DNA of 29,195 bases, taken from assembly GCA_016281295.1 (NCBI GenBank), contig JAEEII010000033.1, positions 1 to 29,195 of the forward strand. Reading direction: 5' to 3'. The translations under genes were made by a program, and so were the position numbers. The stretch is from Bacteroidales bacterium. Lineage in GTDB: Bacteria > Bacteroidota > Bacteroidia > Bacteroidales > F082. Positions 16,301 through 23,644 of this stretch are shown in pieces. The notes under the pieces are model-generated. The model made no database searches and had not been told where the DNA came from. It worked only from the letters and a program-made list of their open reading frames with translations. Numbering within the stretch: the stretch's first letter is position 1; each line of letters begins with the position of its first letter.

Positions 16301-16716
16301 GAGAGCTGAGCGGTACGCTGGTCGATGGCCGCCACTAACAACCCATTAGTGGGAGCGTTATCCAACTCTTGGGAAAGTTGAACGGTATTAAGAAGCTTAT
16401 CTTGGATATCCGGGAAAAAACGGCCGATCAATAAAGCCGCTTGTTCAATGGACATCTTCTTTCGAAAGCGGAAGAGGTTGACAAGAGGGACTAAAAAATA
16501 AACGACAAGCACCGCGAGACTGCCGAGCACAAAAACCAAAAGCAAGGCAAGACGAATCTTGGAAGAAAACCAGGAAAAGAACTCGAGCGTGTTCAACAAA
16601 AGATAAAAAACAATCCACAGGGCAGCTCCAATCAACACACCTTGAAGAAGACGGTTGACATAAAACTTCCTGGTGAAACGCTCAATTTTATCAATCAAAA
16701 GACGCTGTGCTGCCAT
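13363..16716 (-). CDS. DUF4175-family membrane protein
   Basis: A 1117-residue protein. Three hydrophobic segments lie near the N-terminus (about 25-45, 57-80 and 153-172). A large presumably periplasmic part with beta-rich sequence follows to about residue 490. Long charged coiled coil occupies about 495-760 and a glutamine/methionine-rich coiled coil about 935-1050. The N-terminal FPDIQDKLLNTVQL and the general layout match DUF4175, widespread in Bacteroidota and alphaproteobacteria and without an assigned function. A TATCTTTG box about 20 bases upstream marks the start of the operon DUF4175-ybeY-mnmG. The final residues (YYKTKINDYYLKKNQ) end 1 base before ybeY. The coiled coils suggest a structural or scaffold role in the envelope, which is inference only. 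Confidence 0.85.
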   Translation of the reverse strand: MAAQRLLIDKIERFTRKFYVNRLLQGVLIGAALWIVFYLLLNTLEFFSWFSSKIRLALLLVFVLGSLAVLVVYFLVPLVNLFRFRKKMSIEQAALLIGRFFPDIQDKLLNTVQLSQELDNAPTNGLLVAAIDQRTAQLSPVRFTDAVDLRANLKYLWVALGLFLLLLALMLFIPRFAVQPAQRILNYEQHFDKPLPFTVELSDMTLEATQGSDVHFAIHVEGSRIPDAFYVKSSQGQQMMLQSSINDFTYIFKNVYHDLSFQVLGGDYISAPVSIVVHPNPVLLSYQCDVRYPAYIHRPNEIFEGKTRLMVPQGSKLEFTFFLRDADSAFVSMDSICSVLPIVDGQAVYAFTAGNSCAMDFSCNNSWSTKFDPLKFVVDVLPDAYPDIRVESYDESLATEVYYSGLIADDYGFTKLTFNATIKEPVERQVVLPVVFDRGQTRTSFFYRFNMDSLGVLPGQSMEVYFTVWDNDGFHGPKSKRSETFTYYKPSKEALDSIAEQTEDAIMDQMTERADEVSKLKDDIEKMLQDLASKKELDWSDKEKMKDLLQKQSDIQEEWNRLQEEQQKLNEFMKDHDLANEELLKKQQQINELFEELIPDELKKMMEEIEKLLDEMPRDKMQQMLQDMKKDNQKMQDLLDRNLSLLEQLRMEKELNQLMDDLNQLGESLEKQPEAENTNESEKNLSAEEAKERFEEMMHTLDSLLKQNEKLNDPFAVQKDEALEQSIEQDLQDAAESEQSGEEDSSDMDNGQENSESGDSPSPQQNAQQKKQQAGQKMKQMAGSMMMQMMSSADDQLAEDAHLVRILLENVVRSSHQQESLMRSLGTIRADDPSLVDMLSRQKELADNFVVVKDSLRAMALRQPIIQNFIFDELDIIDTQIALALKNFNSLYLPMAISSQQVALESMNNLALMLAESMEQMEQSMEGSGAAMGSSKPKPGSKGKSMQQMKDLQQQLGEQLKQLQQQMNQPNGQMQGLSEELARMAAEQEMIRQGMQQMLDQMKKDGQIGDDGLNQIIKDMEQLEEDIVNKRITKKTIERNRDIMSRMLESEKAQQKRDQDEKRKSNEFKGSSFNRDIDALYYERSLRKSMDFLQQQPIQYQPYYKTKINDYYLKKNQ

Positions 16717-16736
16717 AATAAAAAATAAACAAGGTG

Positions 16737-16744
16737 CAAAGATA
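16737..16744 (-). promoter_or_regulatory. Bacteroidota -7 promoter box (TATCTTTG)
   Basis: The minus-strand reading is TATCTTTGCACC. Position predicts a leader of about 13 bases before the DUF4175 ATG. A TTTG lies only 12 bases upstream, shorter than the usual 19-base spacing. Confidence 0.55.
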
Positions 16745-16838
16745 ATGCATTTTATGCAAACCGACGAAGAAAAAAAAGCAAGGATTTTAAATCAAATTTA
16801 TGGAAAATGAAAGGCGTAATATCGTAATAAATTCGTAA

Positions 16839-16862
16839 CTTATTCGGTCTTGACCGAATAAG
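16839..16862. promoter_or_regulatory. Perfect 24-nt dyad, candidate operator
   Basis: The arm CTTATTCGGTC and its exact complement GACCGAATAAG are separated by TT. The dyad stands in the divergent gap between the DUF4175 and DUF6266 operons, about 92 bases before the plus-strand -7 box and about 95 bases before the minus-strand one. It is not followed by a T-run. A protein-binding operator is more likely than a terminator. Confidence 0.5.
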
Positions 16863-16953
16863 CTCCGAATTTAAAACCAATATAATAAAATAATGAATGT
16901 GGAATTTTTCGCCAAAGAAAAGAATGAAAAGATGATTATCCAACAATTAATTG

Positions 16954-16961
16954 TATTTTTG
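16954..16961 (+). promoter_or_regulatory. Bacteroidota -7 promoter box (TATTTTTG)
   Basis: TATTTTTG followed by CC lies 15 bases before the ATG at 16977. It places transcription start just upstream of that ATG, which argues that the in-frame ATGs at 16893 and 16932 are not used. Confidence 0.5.
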
Positions 16962-16976
16962 CCAAAAAATAATAAC

Positions 16977-17624
16977 ATGGCAAAAGTCAATCTATTCAAC
17001 GGCATGATTTCCGGAAAGCTTGGGAAGATGGTGATTGTAAATGGAAAGAACGGCGTCTATGTGCGATCGTTGCCTACACCAAACGACAAGAAATCGGAAG
17101 GGCAGCTCAAACAACGCAGCAAGATGCAGCAAGCTAACAGCTTTTTGAAACCGTTGAAGGACTTTTTGAAAATCGCTTTTGTGGAGCGCAAGCCGAACCA
17201 GAACCCCTACCAAGCCGCGACTTCGAGTTTAATGCGAACAGCGTTCAACGGCAACGAAATGGACTACAGCCATGTCAGAATCTGCGAAGGCAGTCTATGC
17301 CCGCCTAAGAACGCCACAGCCAGTATCAGCGACCATGTAGCCATCTTCCGTTGGAATGACAACAGCGAGGAAATATCGGCAAAGGAAACCGACAAAGCCG
17401 TGGTGCTACTCTACAGCCCACAACAGCAAATCGCGGTCTGGGAGGTGAAAAAAGAAACCCGTAAGGACAACTATTGTTTACAGCTCGTTGACAACAGCCT
17501 CGAAGGACCTTTCCTGGCTTACCTGGCTTTCATCAACAAAAAAGAAGATAAAATCAGCAACAGCGTTTTCCTGGGCGAAGTCATCCTTGAAACCCATCAA
17601 AACGATCCAGAGGCAGAAGATTAA
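16977..17624 (+). CDS. DUF6266-family protein
   Basis: A 215-residue protein whose N-terminus MAKVNLFNGMISGKLGKMVI followed by NGVYVRSLP matches the start of DUF6266, a Bacteroidota family of unknown function. There is no signal peptide or membrane segment. Family knowledge: the N-terminal part recalls a Gly-rich beta element and a region ending in YIRS or YVRS, followed by a helical stretch (here KSEGQLKQRSKMQQANSFLKP). The C-terminal half has strand-like segments such as DHVAIFRWND and DKAVVLLYSP. I chose the ATG at 16977 because it fits the family start and follows a promoter box. The longer frame from 16893 adds 28 residues with no family match. The next gene starts 16 bases later, so it heads a three-gene operon. 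Its role is unknown. Confidence 0.72.
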   Translation: MAKVNLFNGMISGKLGKMVIVNGKNGVYVRSLPTPNDKKSEGQLKQRSKMQQANSFLKPLKDFLKIAFVERKPNQNPYQAATSSLMRTAFNGNEMDYSHVRICEGSLCPPKNATASISDHVAIFRWNDNSEEISAKETDKAVVLLYSPQQQIAVWEVKKETRKDNYCLQLVDNSLEGPFLAYLAFINKKEDKISNSVFLGEVILETHQNDPEAED

Positions 17625-17640
17625 CCAAGATAATAGAAAT

Positions 17641-18444
17641 ATGAAAAGAAAACATTTATGGATGGCGGCAAGTTTGGCAATCATGGCTATTTGCTGCTTC
17701 TCTTGCGTAAAAACACCACAAATCGAACTCTCAAAGACAGCAATCACCTTCTCCTCGGCAGGGGGCACCAGCGCAGTGGTCGTCGAAGCCGACTGTGACT
17801 GGAACGTGGATTACAAAGGCGATCACGAATGGTACACCCTGAGCCGAATGTCAGGCACCAACCAAGGGGTCATCCTCGTCACCGTTGAAGAACAACACAG
17901 CCATTTTGAACGAAGCGCCTATTTCACGGTCACTTCATCCAATGGAAAAGTGTCGAAAAGCGTACAGGTCATCCAACAACCTATCGCCATCGTCGATATC
18001 CACAACAAAGTATGGTTCCTCCACGAATATGAACGCTGGGCTACTGACTACGCTGATGTTTATATCGATGATAGCTACAAACACTGGAACTATTATATCG
18101 ATGAGAGTTTCGACAACTGGTTCTTCTATTTTATGGCCGACAGCACTGGATACCAGCTGCATACCAAAAACGGAGACACCACAGCCTTCGCCTATTCGTA
18201 TATCTACTACCCGTTGGGTGACAGCCTTTATATCAACTTTGTAACCGATTCAACCGAGGTCGAAGACTACCATGCCACTATCCTTGAGCTGAATCAACAA
18301 AACTTTGTGTTCTTCGATGAATTCCTCCCTCACCAATTTGAAAAACTGTACATGGCGAATATCTCCACTAGAAGCCCCTTCACAGTATCACCTAATAAGA
18401 TAAAGAAAAGAAAGGGCGGACCGTTGATTCCCATCGAAGAATAA
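17641..18444 (+). CDS. BACON-domain lipoprotein
   Basis: A 267-residue lipoprotein with lipobox CCFSC (Cys at residue 22). A BACON-like domain follows over about residues 28-118: IELSKTAITFSSAGGTSAVV, CDWNV, WYTLSRMSGTNQGVILVTVE, ERSAYFTVTSSNGKVSKSV and a closing VIQQP. BACON domains are Ig-like and common in gut Bacteroidota surface lipoproteins; some bind carbohydrate or mucin, others are spacers. The remaining 150 residues are unusually rich in Tyr, Trp, Phe and Asp (HWNYYIDESFDNWFFYF) and match nothing I know. The start at 17641 gives an ideal lipoprotein signal; an in-frame ATG at 17488 lies inside the preceding gene. Its stop overlaps the next ATG by one base (TAATG), so translation is probably coupled. 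Confidence 0.78.
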   Translation: MKRKHLWMAASLAIMAICCFSCVKTPQIELSKTAITFSSAGGTSAVVVEADCDWNVDYKGDHEWYTLSRMSGTNQGVILVTVEEQHSHFERSAYFTVTSSNGKVSKSVQVIQQPIAIVDIHNKVWFLHEYERWATDYADVYIDDSYKHWNYYIDESFDNWFFYFMADSTGYQLHTKNGDTTAFAYSYIYYPLGDSLYINFVTDSTEVEDYHATILELNQQNFVFFDEFLPHQFEKLYMANISTRSPFTVSPNKIKKRKGGPLIPIEE

Positions 18445-19856
18445 TGCCTGACAAACTCCAAAAGCATTTTTATCTACTCGGCATCGCCATCTATATGATG
18501 GCGTTGCTCACGGTCAGTATTTGTTTCAAAACATACGCCTTAAAACCTCTCTGGATGGTCTGGGGAATAGGTACGGTATGCCTGTTTTTCCTAGCAACAT
18601 ACTACTTCCACCAACGATGGAAAAACGACACCGAAAAGGCCTTTTGCAGAAAAATATTCTGGGTGGCATTAGGCATCCGGGTTGTATATGTGACCGCCAT
18701 TTTATACTATTATTATTACCAGACGGGAATAGGCATGGAATACCAGGCAGCCGACAGTCTGGCGTACCACCGGACAGCGGCCTACCTGTCAAATATGGCC
18801 CGTGAAGGCCATATTAGACAAATCATGCAACTGCTCAACGCCAACACCATGGGCTTCTCAGACCAAGCCTATATCCTTTATCTAACCACCTTATACAGTT
18901 TGTTCGGAAAGAACATCCTGGGACCACGTCTGCTGAAAGCTCTCATGAGCGCTTATATGTGCATAGCCATTTACAAACTCACCGCACGAAGCTTAGGGCA
19001 AAAGACAGGACGCTTAGCCGCCGTCATCGCAGTGTTTCTTCCACATTTTATCCATTACACGGGTACTTATATGAAAGAAACCGAACTCATCTTCTTGGCA
19101 ACACTGTCCTTGGAACGATTTGACTATATCATACGCAGCAAAAAACATCTGCCATGGAACCTAACCCTCGTTATCGTCCTAACTGCCTTGACTTTTGGAA
19201 TGAGAACTGTGGTGGGAATGATACTATTAGGAAGCTATACCGTATTCGTTTTGACCGCTGACAAAGAACTCATAAACAAAAAAACACGTTGGATTATTCT
19301 TGGAGCCTTAGGGGTAATGGCCGCCCTATTGTTCATCACCCCGATTGGCAGGGAGATGCGGATCATCTTCATGGTTAACTTCAAAGAAAGCGAATATCAA
19401 GTCTATAAATACAAGGCATTGGGACTTAAATATGCGGAATATGCAAGCTACAAGACCATGTGGCCAGGCGCATTTGTTCTGCCTTTGACCAATATGGTGG
19501 AAGTCGCCAACGAGAACCAAAAAATGATGAATGGCACTTATTTCATCAAAAATTACCTGGCGTTTTTTGCGATGTGGAGTTTGATAGTCGCCATCCGCGA
19601 CAAAAAATGGAGAAGTTTAGGTCTCATCGGCAGTTACACGGTTGCATACATCCTGATGATAGCTTTTTCATTCGCGTTCAACAGTGAAAGGTATCACCTG
19701 CCAGCCATGTCAGGAATTATCATCCTGACTGCCTTCACCATGACAAGATTCAGAAAAAAGGATTTCCCATTTTATTATGCTTTCTGCCTCCTTTTGTGCG
19801 CCGCCATCATCACCTGGAATTACATAAAATTAACGGGACGAGGAATTATTTTTTAG
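18444..19856 (+). CDS. Polytopic membrane protein, GT-C glycosyltransferase-like
   Basis: A 470-residue inner-membrane protein with about 10-12 hydrophobic helices. After the first few helices comes a polar loop with AADSLAYHRTAAYL (about residue 109-122), placed where GT-C glycosyltransferases carry their acidic catalytic residue. Near the C-terminus FNSERYHLPAMSGIIIL recalls the RYRLP segment of GT39/ArnT-like enzymes. Such enzymes move sugars from polyprenyl-phosphate donors onto lipids or proteins on the outer face of the membrane. I therefore infer a GT-C enzyme; a flippase-like or EpsG-like polymerase is an alternative. It is translationally coupled to the BACON lipoprotein, which could be acceptor or partner. 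The stop at 19854-19856 is just before the tRNA-Cys promoter. Confidence 0.6.
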   Translation: MPDKLQKHFYLLGIAIYMMALLTVSICFKTYALKPLWMVWGIGTVCLFFLATYYFHQRWKNDTEKAFCRKIFWVALGIRVVYVTAILYYYYYQTGIGMEYQAADSLAYHRTAAYLSNMAREGHIRQIMQLLNANTMGFSDQAYILYLTTLYSLFGKNILGPRLLKALMSAYMCIAIYKLTARSLGQKTGRLAAVIAVFLPHFIHYTGTYMKETELIFLATLSLERFDYIIRSKKHLPWNLTLVIVLTALTFGMRTVVGMILLGSYTVFVLTADKELINKKTRWIILGALGVMAALLFITPIGREMRIIFMVNFKESEYQVYKYKALGLKYAEYASYKTMWPGAFVLPLTNMVEVANENQKMMNGTYFIKNYLAFFAMWSLIVAIRDKKWRSLGLIGSYTVAYILMIAFSFAFNSERYHLPAMSGIIILTAFTMTRFRKKDFPFYYAFCLLLCAAIITWNYIKLTGRGIIF

Positions 19857-19863
19857 TAAAAGG

Positions 19864-19893
19864 TTGCGAGTAAGGAAAAAAGATGTAACTTTG
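19864..19893 (+). promoter_or_regulatory. tRNA-Cys promoter, full Bacteroidota consensus
   Basis: TTG at 19864-19866, a spacer of exactly 19 bases and TAACTTTG at 19886-19893 reproduce the TTG-N19-TAnnTTTG consensus. The predicted start lies just before the mature tRNA 5' end. Confidence 0.75.
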
Positions 19894-19904
19894 CACCCGC
19901 AAAT

Positions 19905-19975
19905 GGTACCTTGCCCGAGCGGTTAGGGATCGGTCTGCAAAACCGGGGACGGCGGTTCGAATCCGCCAGGTACCT
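19905..19975 (+). tRNA. tRNA-Cys (anticodon GCA)
   Basis: The cloverleaf can be folded by eye. Acceptor GGTACCT pairs with AGGTACC (7/7), with a 3-bp D stem CCC/GGG. The anticodon stem TCGGT/ACCGG encloses loop CTGCAAA with anticodon GCA. A 4-base variable loop follows, then T stem GGCGG/CCGCC with loop TTCGAAT. The discriminator base is U, the known identity element for Cys. CCA is not encoded. It has its own promoter and terminator. Confidence 0.97.
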
Positions 19976-19978
19976 CAC

Positions 19979-20004
19979 AAGCCCGCCAAAAGCGGGCTTT
20001 TTTT
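19979..20004 (+). terminator. Intrinsic terminator of tRNA-Cys
   Basis: Stem GCCCGC/GCGGGC (19981-19986 with 19992-19997), extended by two A-T pairs, with a 5-base loop and a run of seven T directly after. It starts 4 bases after the tRNA 3' end. Confidence 0.9.
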
Positions 20005-20068
20005 ATGCCTCTATAGACTAAAATCGATGGATTGTAGTTTTTAAAGCAATAAGAGATTAATAGCTATC

Positions 20069-21187
20069 ATGAAGACGAAAAAAGGATTCGCAACACTCCT
20101 TCTCCTATTTTCCATCGCAATAAACGGAATCAACCTGCAAGCGCAAGAACAGGATTCCATCACCACTGAAAATCAGTTGAGAAAGAAACTGGATAGCTGT
20201 GAGTATATCCTAAGCAACTGCCAAAACAGAATCGACAGCTTGATGAGCAGTTTGACTTTAAGCGAAAACAACAACAAAGAACTGCAAAACCAACTCGCAC
20301 TGCAAATCAAAGAAATAGAACATCTGGGCGAGCAAACAAGGTTATTAGAGCAAACCATTGAAAAAATGGAGCAGGAAGACCGTTTCAACAAAGAAAAACA
20401 GGGGATCTATAACGAAGCGAAAGCCAAAGAAATCGCATATTTGGAAAACCAGCTCAAAGAGCGAGACGAGGCATTGAGAACACAGAAAGAAACCGCCCAT
20501 CGCTTAGCGGAAGAAAAAGAGCGATATACCACCATGGCGGATTCATTGAAGAACAGTCTCAACGAGGCAGAGAAGAAAATCATCAAAACCAATGAGGAGC
20601 TGAAATACACGCAACAAAGGGCAAGAGAGGCTGAGGCAAAAATCAATGCAGCGACAGCGAAAAAGAAAAAGGTGGTGGCCATCCAAGGCATCGCATTGAA
20701 AAGTTTTAGAACACCAAACTGGTCCATCGCGCCAGACAAAATTGAGGATGGAAGCATCAAGTACCGTATTGTAAACAAAAACGGAGGCAATGTGGAATTT
20801 GACTACACTGCCGGCGCATCGGTAATGTTATGGGACCTGACCAAAAAAGGGAAGATAATGGAAAGCGACACCGTGTCAACAAAGTTAATCGATATTAAAA
20901 AATTCGACCAGGATTTCTCGTACAGCTTGGGACTCTATGTGGGATTCGGAGGGAGCAACCTCTTTAAAAATTTCTATGTAGGACCTTCGTTCAAATTCAT
21001 GGACTTTTTCCATCTATCAGCGGGAGTTAACATCTGTGAATATGAGATGCTTACAGGAAACTTCAAGGAAGGCGACATCTTGCCCGCAGGCCTGTCAATC
21101 ACCGACCAAATCTCGAAAGAATGGAAAGCTAAACCATTTGTCAGCCTGTCGTTCGACCTTGACTTTATCTCCTACATCAAGAAATAG
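20069..21187 (+). CDS. Exported coiled-coil protein of unknown function
   Basis: A 372-residue protein with a cleavable signal peptide (residues 1-26, ending NLQAQ). Strong coiled coil runs over about residues 33-205, rich in Glu, Lys, Gln and Asn (ELQNQLALQIKEIEHLGEQ). A basic hinge (KKKKVVAIQG) follows at about 204-213. The C-terminal 150 residues have alternating aromatic and small residues: FSYSLGLYVGFGG, NFYVGPSFKFMDFFHLSAGV and a final SFDLDFISYIKK. That tail looks like paired beta strands, possibly an outer-membrane-associated or barrel-like domain, with an aromatic near the C-terminus. I do not recognise the family. It stands alone between the two tRNA genes, with no close neighbour on its strand. 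No convincing TAnnTTTG box was found directly upstream. Confidence 0.75.
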   Translation: MKTKKGFATLLLLFSIAINGINLQAQEQDSITTENQLRKKLDSCEYILSNCQNRIDSLMSSLTLSENNNKELQNQLALQIKEIEHLGEQTRLLEQTIEKMEQEDRFNKEKQGIYNEAKAKEIAYLENQLKERDEALRTQKETAHRLAEEKERYTTMADSLKNSLNEAEKKIIKTNEELKYTQQRAREAEAKINAATAKKKKVVAIQGIALKSFRTPNWSIAPDKIEDGSIKYRIVNKNGGNVEFDYTAGASVMLWDLTKKGKIMESDTVSTKLIDIKKFDQDFSYSLGLYVGFGGSNLFKNFYVGPSFKFMDFFHLSAGVNICEYEMLTGNFKEGDILPAGLSITDQISKEWKAKPFVSLSFDLDFISYIKK

Positions 21188-21196
21188 TTTTCATGC

Positions 21197-21226
21197 AAAA
21201 AAAAGAGACGCCATAAAAGACGTCTC
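21197..21226 (-). terminator. Intrinsic terminator of tRNA-Thr
   Basis: On the minus strand GAGACG and CGTCTC (21221-21226 with 21205-21210) pair around a 10-base loop and are followed by eight T (21204-21197). It lies about 15 bases after the tRNA-Thr 3' end. On the plus strand the T-run is missing, so it is directional. Confidence 0.85.
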
Positions 21227-21241
21227 AACATTGTCCCAGGG

Positions 21242-21314
<73 letters not shown>

Positions 21315-21332
21315 TTTGCTTATTTCAGGCTG

Positions 21333-21362
21333 CAAAGATAAGAAGATTTGAGTACATGACAA
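21333..21362 (-). promoter_or_regulatory. tRNA-Thr promoter, full Bacteroidota consensus
   Basis: On the minus strand TTG (21362-21360), a 19-base spacer and TATCTTTG (21340-21333) match TTG-N19-TAnnTTTG exactly. It sits between the stop of the DUF748 gene and the tRNA. Confidence 0.75.
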
Positions 21363-21366
21363 TGAT

Positions 21367-23643
21367 TTAATTAATTTTTTTCTCGGTGACCTCAGAATTA
21401 TCCAGTTCCTCATCACCACCACTCATGTCAACCTGAATTTCATAACGGCAATCTTTCTTGTAGTTTTGTTTGGAGTCCTCGTCAGGGGTTTTGATAGTAA
21501 TCTGCTCCTCCGTCAAACCTTTGACATGGATGAGATAGGCCAACAGAAGGTCGTTACGACGCTCGATATATCGGTTCACAAGCTCGGTAGAAGAATCGCC
21601 ATAGTGGGTCAAAGCTACTGAGGCAACAGCTTTCTTGGAGCTCACCTTTCGGTCGGCGAGATTCGAGGCAAAAGCATATAAACCATCGTCGGTGAGTTTG
21701 ATGGAACGTATCGCCTCATTCGTGAGAAAGTCGATGCCCACGGAATCCAGCTCAGGATGTAAAGAAAGATAGTAGTCACGCTGCAATTGAAGGTTACTGA
21801 ACTGCTGAACCAATTCCTTGAAATTCACTTTTTGGTCCAGCACAATGGAAAACTCGGGTCGTCCTTGCATCATAGCGGCCATCTCGTCCAGTTGATTGTA
21901 TTCTCCCGCGGTGAAGTCGGGCTGCAACAAATCAAAACTCAGGTATTGGCGGTCGCCTTCAGAAGAGAGTAAACGGAAAGGAGCGGTGGCCACCTTTACA
22001 AGAAGGTTGCCCAACACTTTCATGACCGCCTTCCGATAGGAGAACGCTGGGTCGCTGAGGTTTCCGCTGATAGGCAAGTCGAGATGCACCTTATGATCCT
22101 TGTCAGTCAGCAAGTAGAAGCCGAGCTTAAGAGGGATACGGCTCATCTGAGGCTCAATGTCTTTTCGTTTATCACCCACAGTAGGATTGGCAATCTGCAC
22201 CTTATTAATTCCATTCAAGGAACCATTGGTGATGATGTTCTGACTATGGAACGACAGCGTGCCTTTTTCCAACGGATAGCCGAACATCTGGAGACAATAG
22301 GGTGAGAAATCAGACAACTTGACATTATTGAGCATCAGCGTAAGATTCTGGTTTTCCATATCCGTGATATTCCCTTTCCAAATCACGTCTAACTTGCCCA
22401 CTTGATTCAACAAAGCCTGGAGACGCACCTCATTGGGACTGCCAAGGACGAAATGATTGGCGTTGACGTTGATATTGGAAATCTCATATTGGAAAGGGTC
22501 GGGGAGGGTGCTATCAGCGTAGAAGAAATGCGTGTTGTTCAGGCAAAGATCCTCGACAAGGAGATGAAGGGGCTTTTTCTCCTGCACTTGGTCGATCTCA
22601 GCGGCGATGGTATCGCCAATTTTCTCAAAGACCGTGGTGTCAGTATGAATTTGCTTTTTCCCCATCACAATATCAAAATTAGTGGAATGGTCGGGATGGG
22701 TAATGAATTCAGAACGGATGCCAGAGAGATAAAGCCGTTCCAGGTCGAGATAGTTTTGGTTCATGTTGAACTTTTTGATTCCTGCATAAACGGTATCAAT
22801 CATGCCAAGATGATAGCCTTCGGAGTCTTGAATCGAGAGATTGTGAAGCGCGATGCCCCCAACCATGTCGAAATCAAGGATATGCTCTGTGTTACCTTGC
22901 GCTTGCAGTTGGAGGTCAAGCCGTCCTTGTAGGGAGTCAACTGCCAACGACTGTTTCAGGTAAGGCTCTATGATGTCAAGTCCCAAATTCGCCAATTGTA
23001 AGTCAATTTCATAATTCTCCGCATTGTCGGAAAGATGGAACTGGGTGTGCAAGGTGGCACTGTCGCCGAGACAGAGATCCAGGCCCACTTGGGTCTTAAG
23101 GGTGGATAAATCGATGGAAGGAATGCGAATGGTGAGGTTATTCAGCAGAAAGTCACTCCCAATGGCGAGATCTTCGTAACGAATCGCACTGTGTTCCAGC
23201 AGGATATCATTCAGCAACACACCATAACCTGGACCCTTATTCTCGGATTTAGGCTCGTCCGAAGCGAAAAAGTCAATCAAACTATTAAAGTTGAACCAAG
23301 AGCGATCCTGCTGGATGCTGAGCTTCATCCCCGAGAGCAGGATGCGTTTCACTGTGACTTGTTTACGGAGCAAATCCCACAACTTCACTTTGGTCTCGAA
23401 ACGATTCATGCTGAAAAACGGCGTAGTGCCATCATCCTCATAAAGCACCAGATCTTTAATCTTCACCTTTCCCGCAAGGAGGTTAACCCGTAATTTGTCG
23501 ATGGTCAGCTCCCTGCCTATGAGTTCTTTGTCGTGTTTCTGGATATAAGACTTGGCGATAGGGGAGACCAGGAGCAAGGCCACCAGGAGCAACCCCAAGA
23601 GGCTACCCAGCACAATAAGTGTGATTTTCAATGGCTTTTTCAT
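21367..23643 (-). CDS. DUF748/AsmA-like envelope protein
   Basis: A 758-residue protein anchored by one N-terminal helix (about residues 7-29). The rest is a long series of short beta segments with little helix. Typical AsmA/TAM-like features are visible: IGRELTIDKLRVNLLAGKVKIKDLVL (about 42-67) directly after the anchor, repeated blocks of the form LHNLSIQDSEG, and LPISGNLSDPAFSYRKAV near residue 540, a signature of DUF748 proteins. These are periplasm-spanning proteins related to AsmA/YhdP, thought to help move lipids between membranes or maintain the outer membrane. The C-terminal 100 residues (HYGDSSTELVNRYIERRNDLLLAYL) recall the OmpA-like end found in some members. It starts 1 base after rnr ends, so the two share a transcript. 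The exact cargo is unknown. Confidence 0.78.
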   Translation of the reverse strand: MKKPLKITLIVLGSLLGLLLVALLLVSPIAKSYIQKHDKELIGRELTIDKLRVNLLAGKVKIKDLVLYEDDGTTPFFSMNRFETKVKLWDLLRKQVTVKRILLSGMKLSIQQDRSWFNFNSLIDFFASDEPKSENKGPGYGVLLNDILLEHSAIRYEDLAIGSDFLLNNLTIRIPSIDLSTLKTQVGLDLCLGDSATLHTQFHLSDNAENYEIDLQLANLGLDIIEPYLKQSLAVDSLQGRLDLQLQAQGNTEHILDFDMVGGIALHNLSIQDSEGYHLGMIDTVYAGIKKFNMNQNYLDLERLYLSGIRSEFITHPDHSTNFDIVMGKKQIHTDTTVFEKIGDTIAAEIDQVQEKKPLHLLVEDLCLNNTHFFYADSTLPDPFQYEISNINVNANHFVLGSPNEVRLQALLNQVGKLDVIWKGNITDMENQNLTLMLNNVKLSDFSPYCLQMFGYPLEKGTLSFHSQNIITNGSLNGINKVQIANPTVGDKRKDIEPQMSRIPLKLGFYLLTDKDHKVHLDLPISGNLSDPAFSYRKAVMKVLGNLLVKVATAPFRLLSSEGDRQYLSFDLLQPDFTAGEYNQLDEMAAMMQGRPEFSIVLDQKVNFKELVQQFSNLQLQRDYYLSLHPELDSVGIDFLTNEAIRSIKLTDDGLYAFASNLADRKVSSKKAVASVALTHYGDSSTELVNRYIERRNDLLLAYLIHVKGLTEEQITIKTPDEDSKQNYKKDCRYEIQVDMSGGDEELDNSEVTEKKIN

Positions 23644-23644
23644 G

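Noticed and set aside
16893..16976. Longer start of the DUF6266 gene
   Set aside because: The extra 28 residues match no family and the codons lie across the probable promoter box at 16954-16961.
17488..17640. Longer start of the BACON lipoprotein gene
   Set aside because: It lies inside the preceding gene and would bury the lipoprotein signal 51 residues from the N-terminus.
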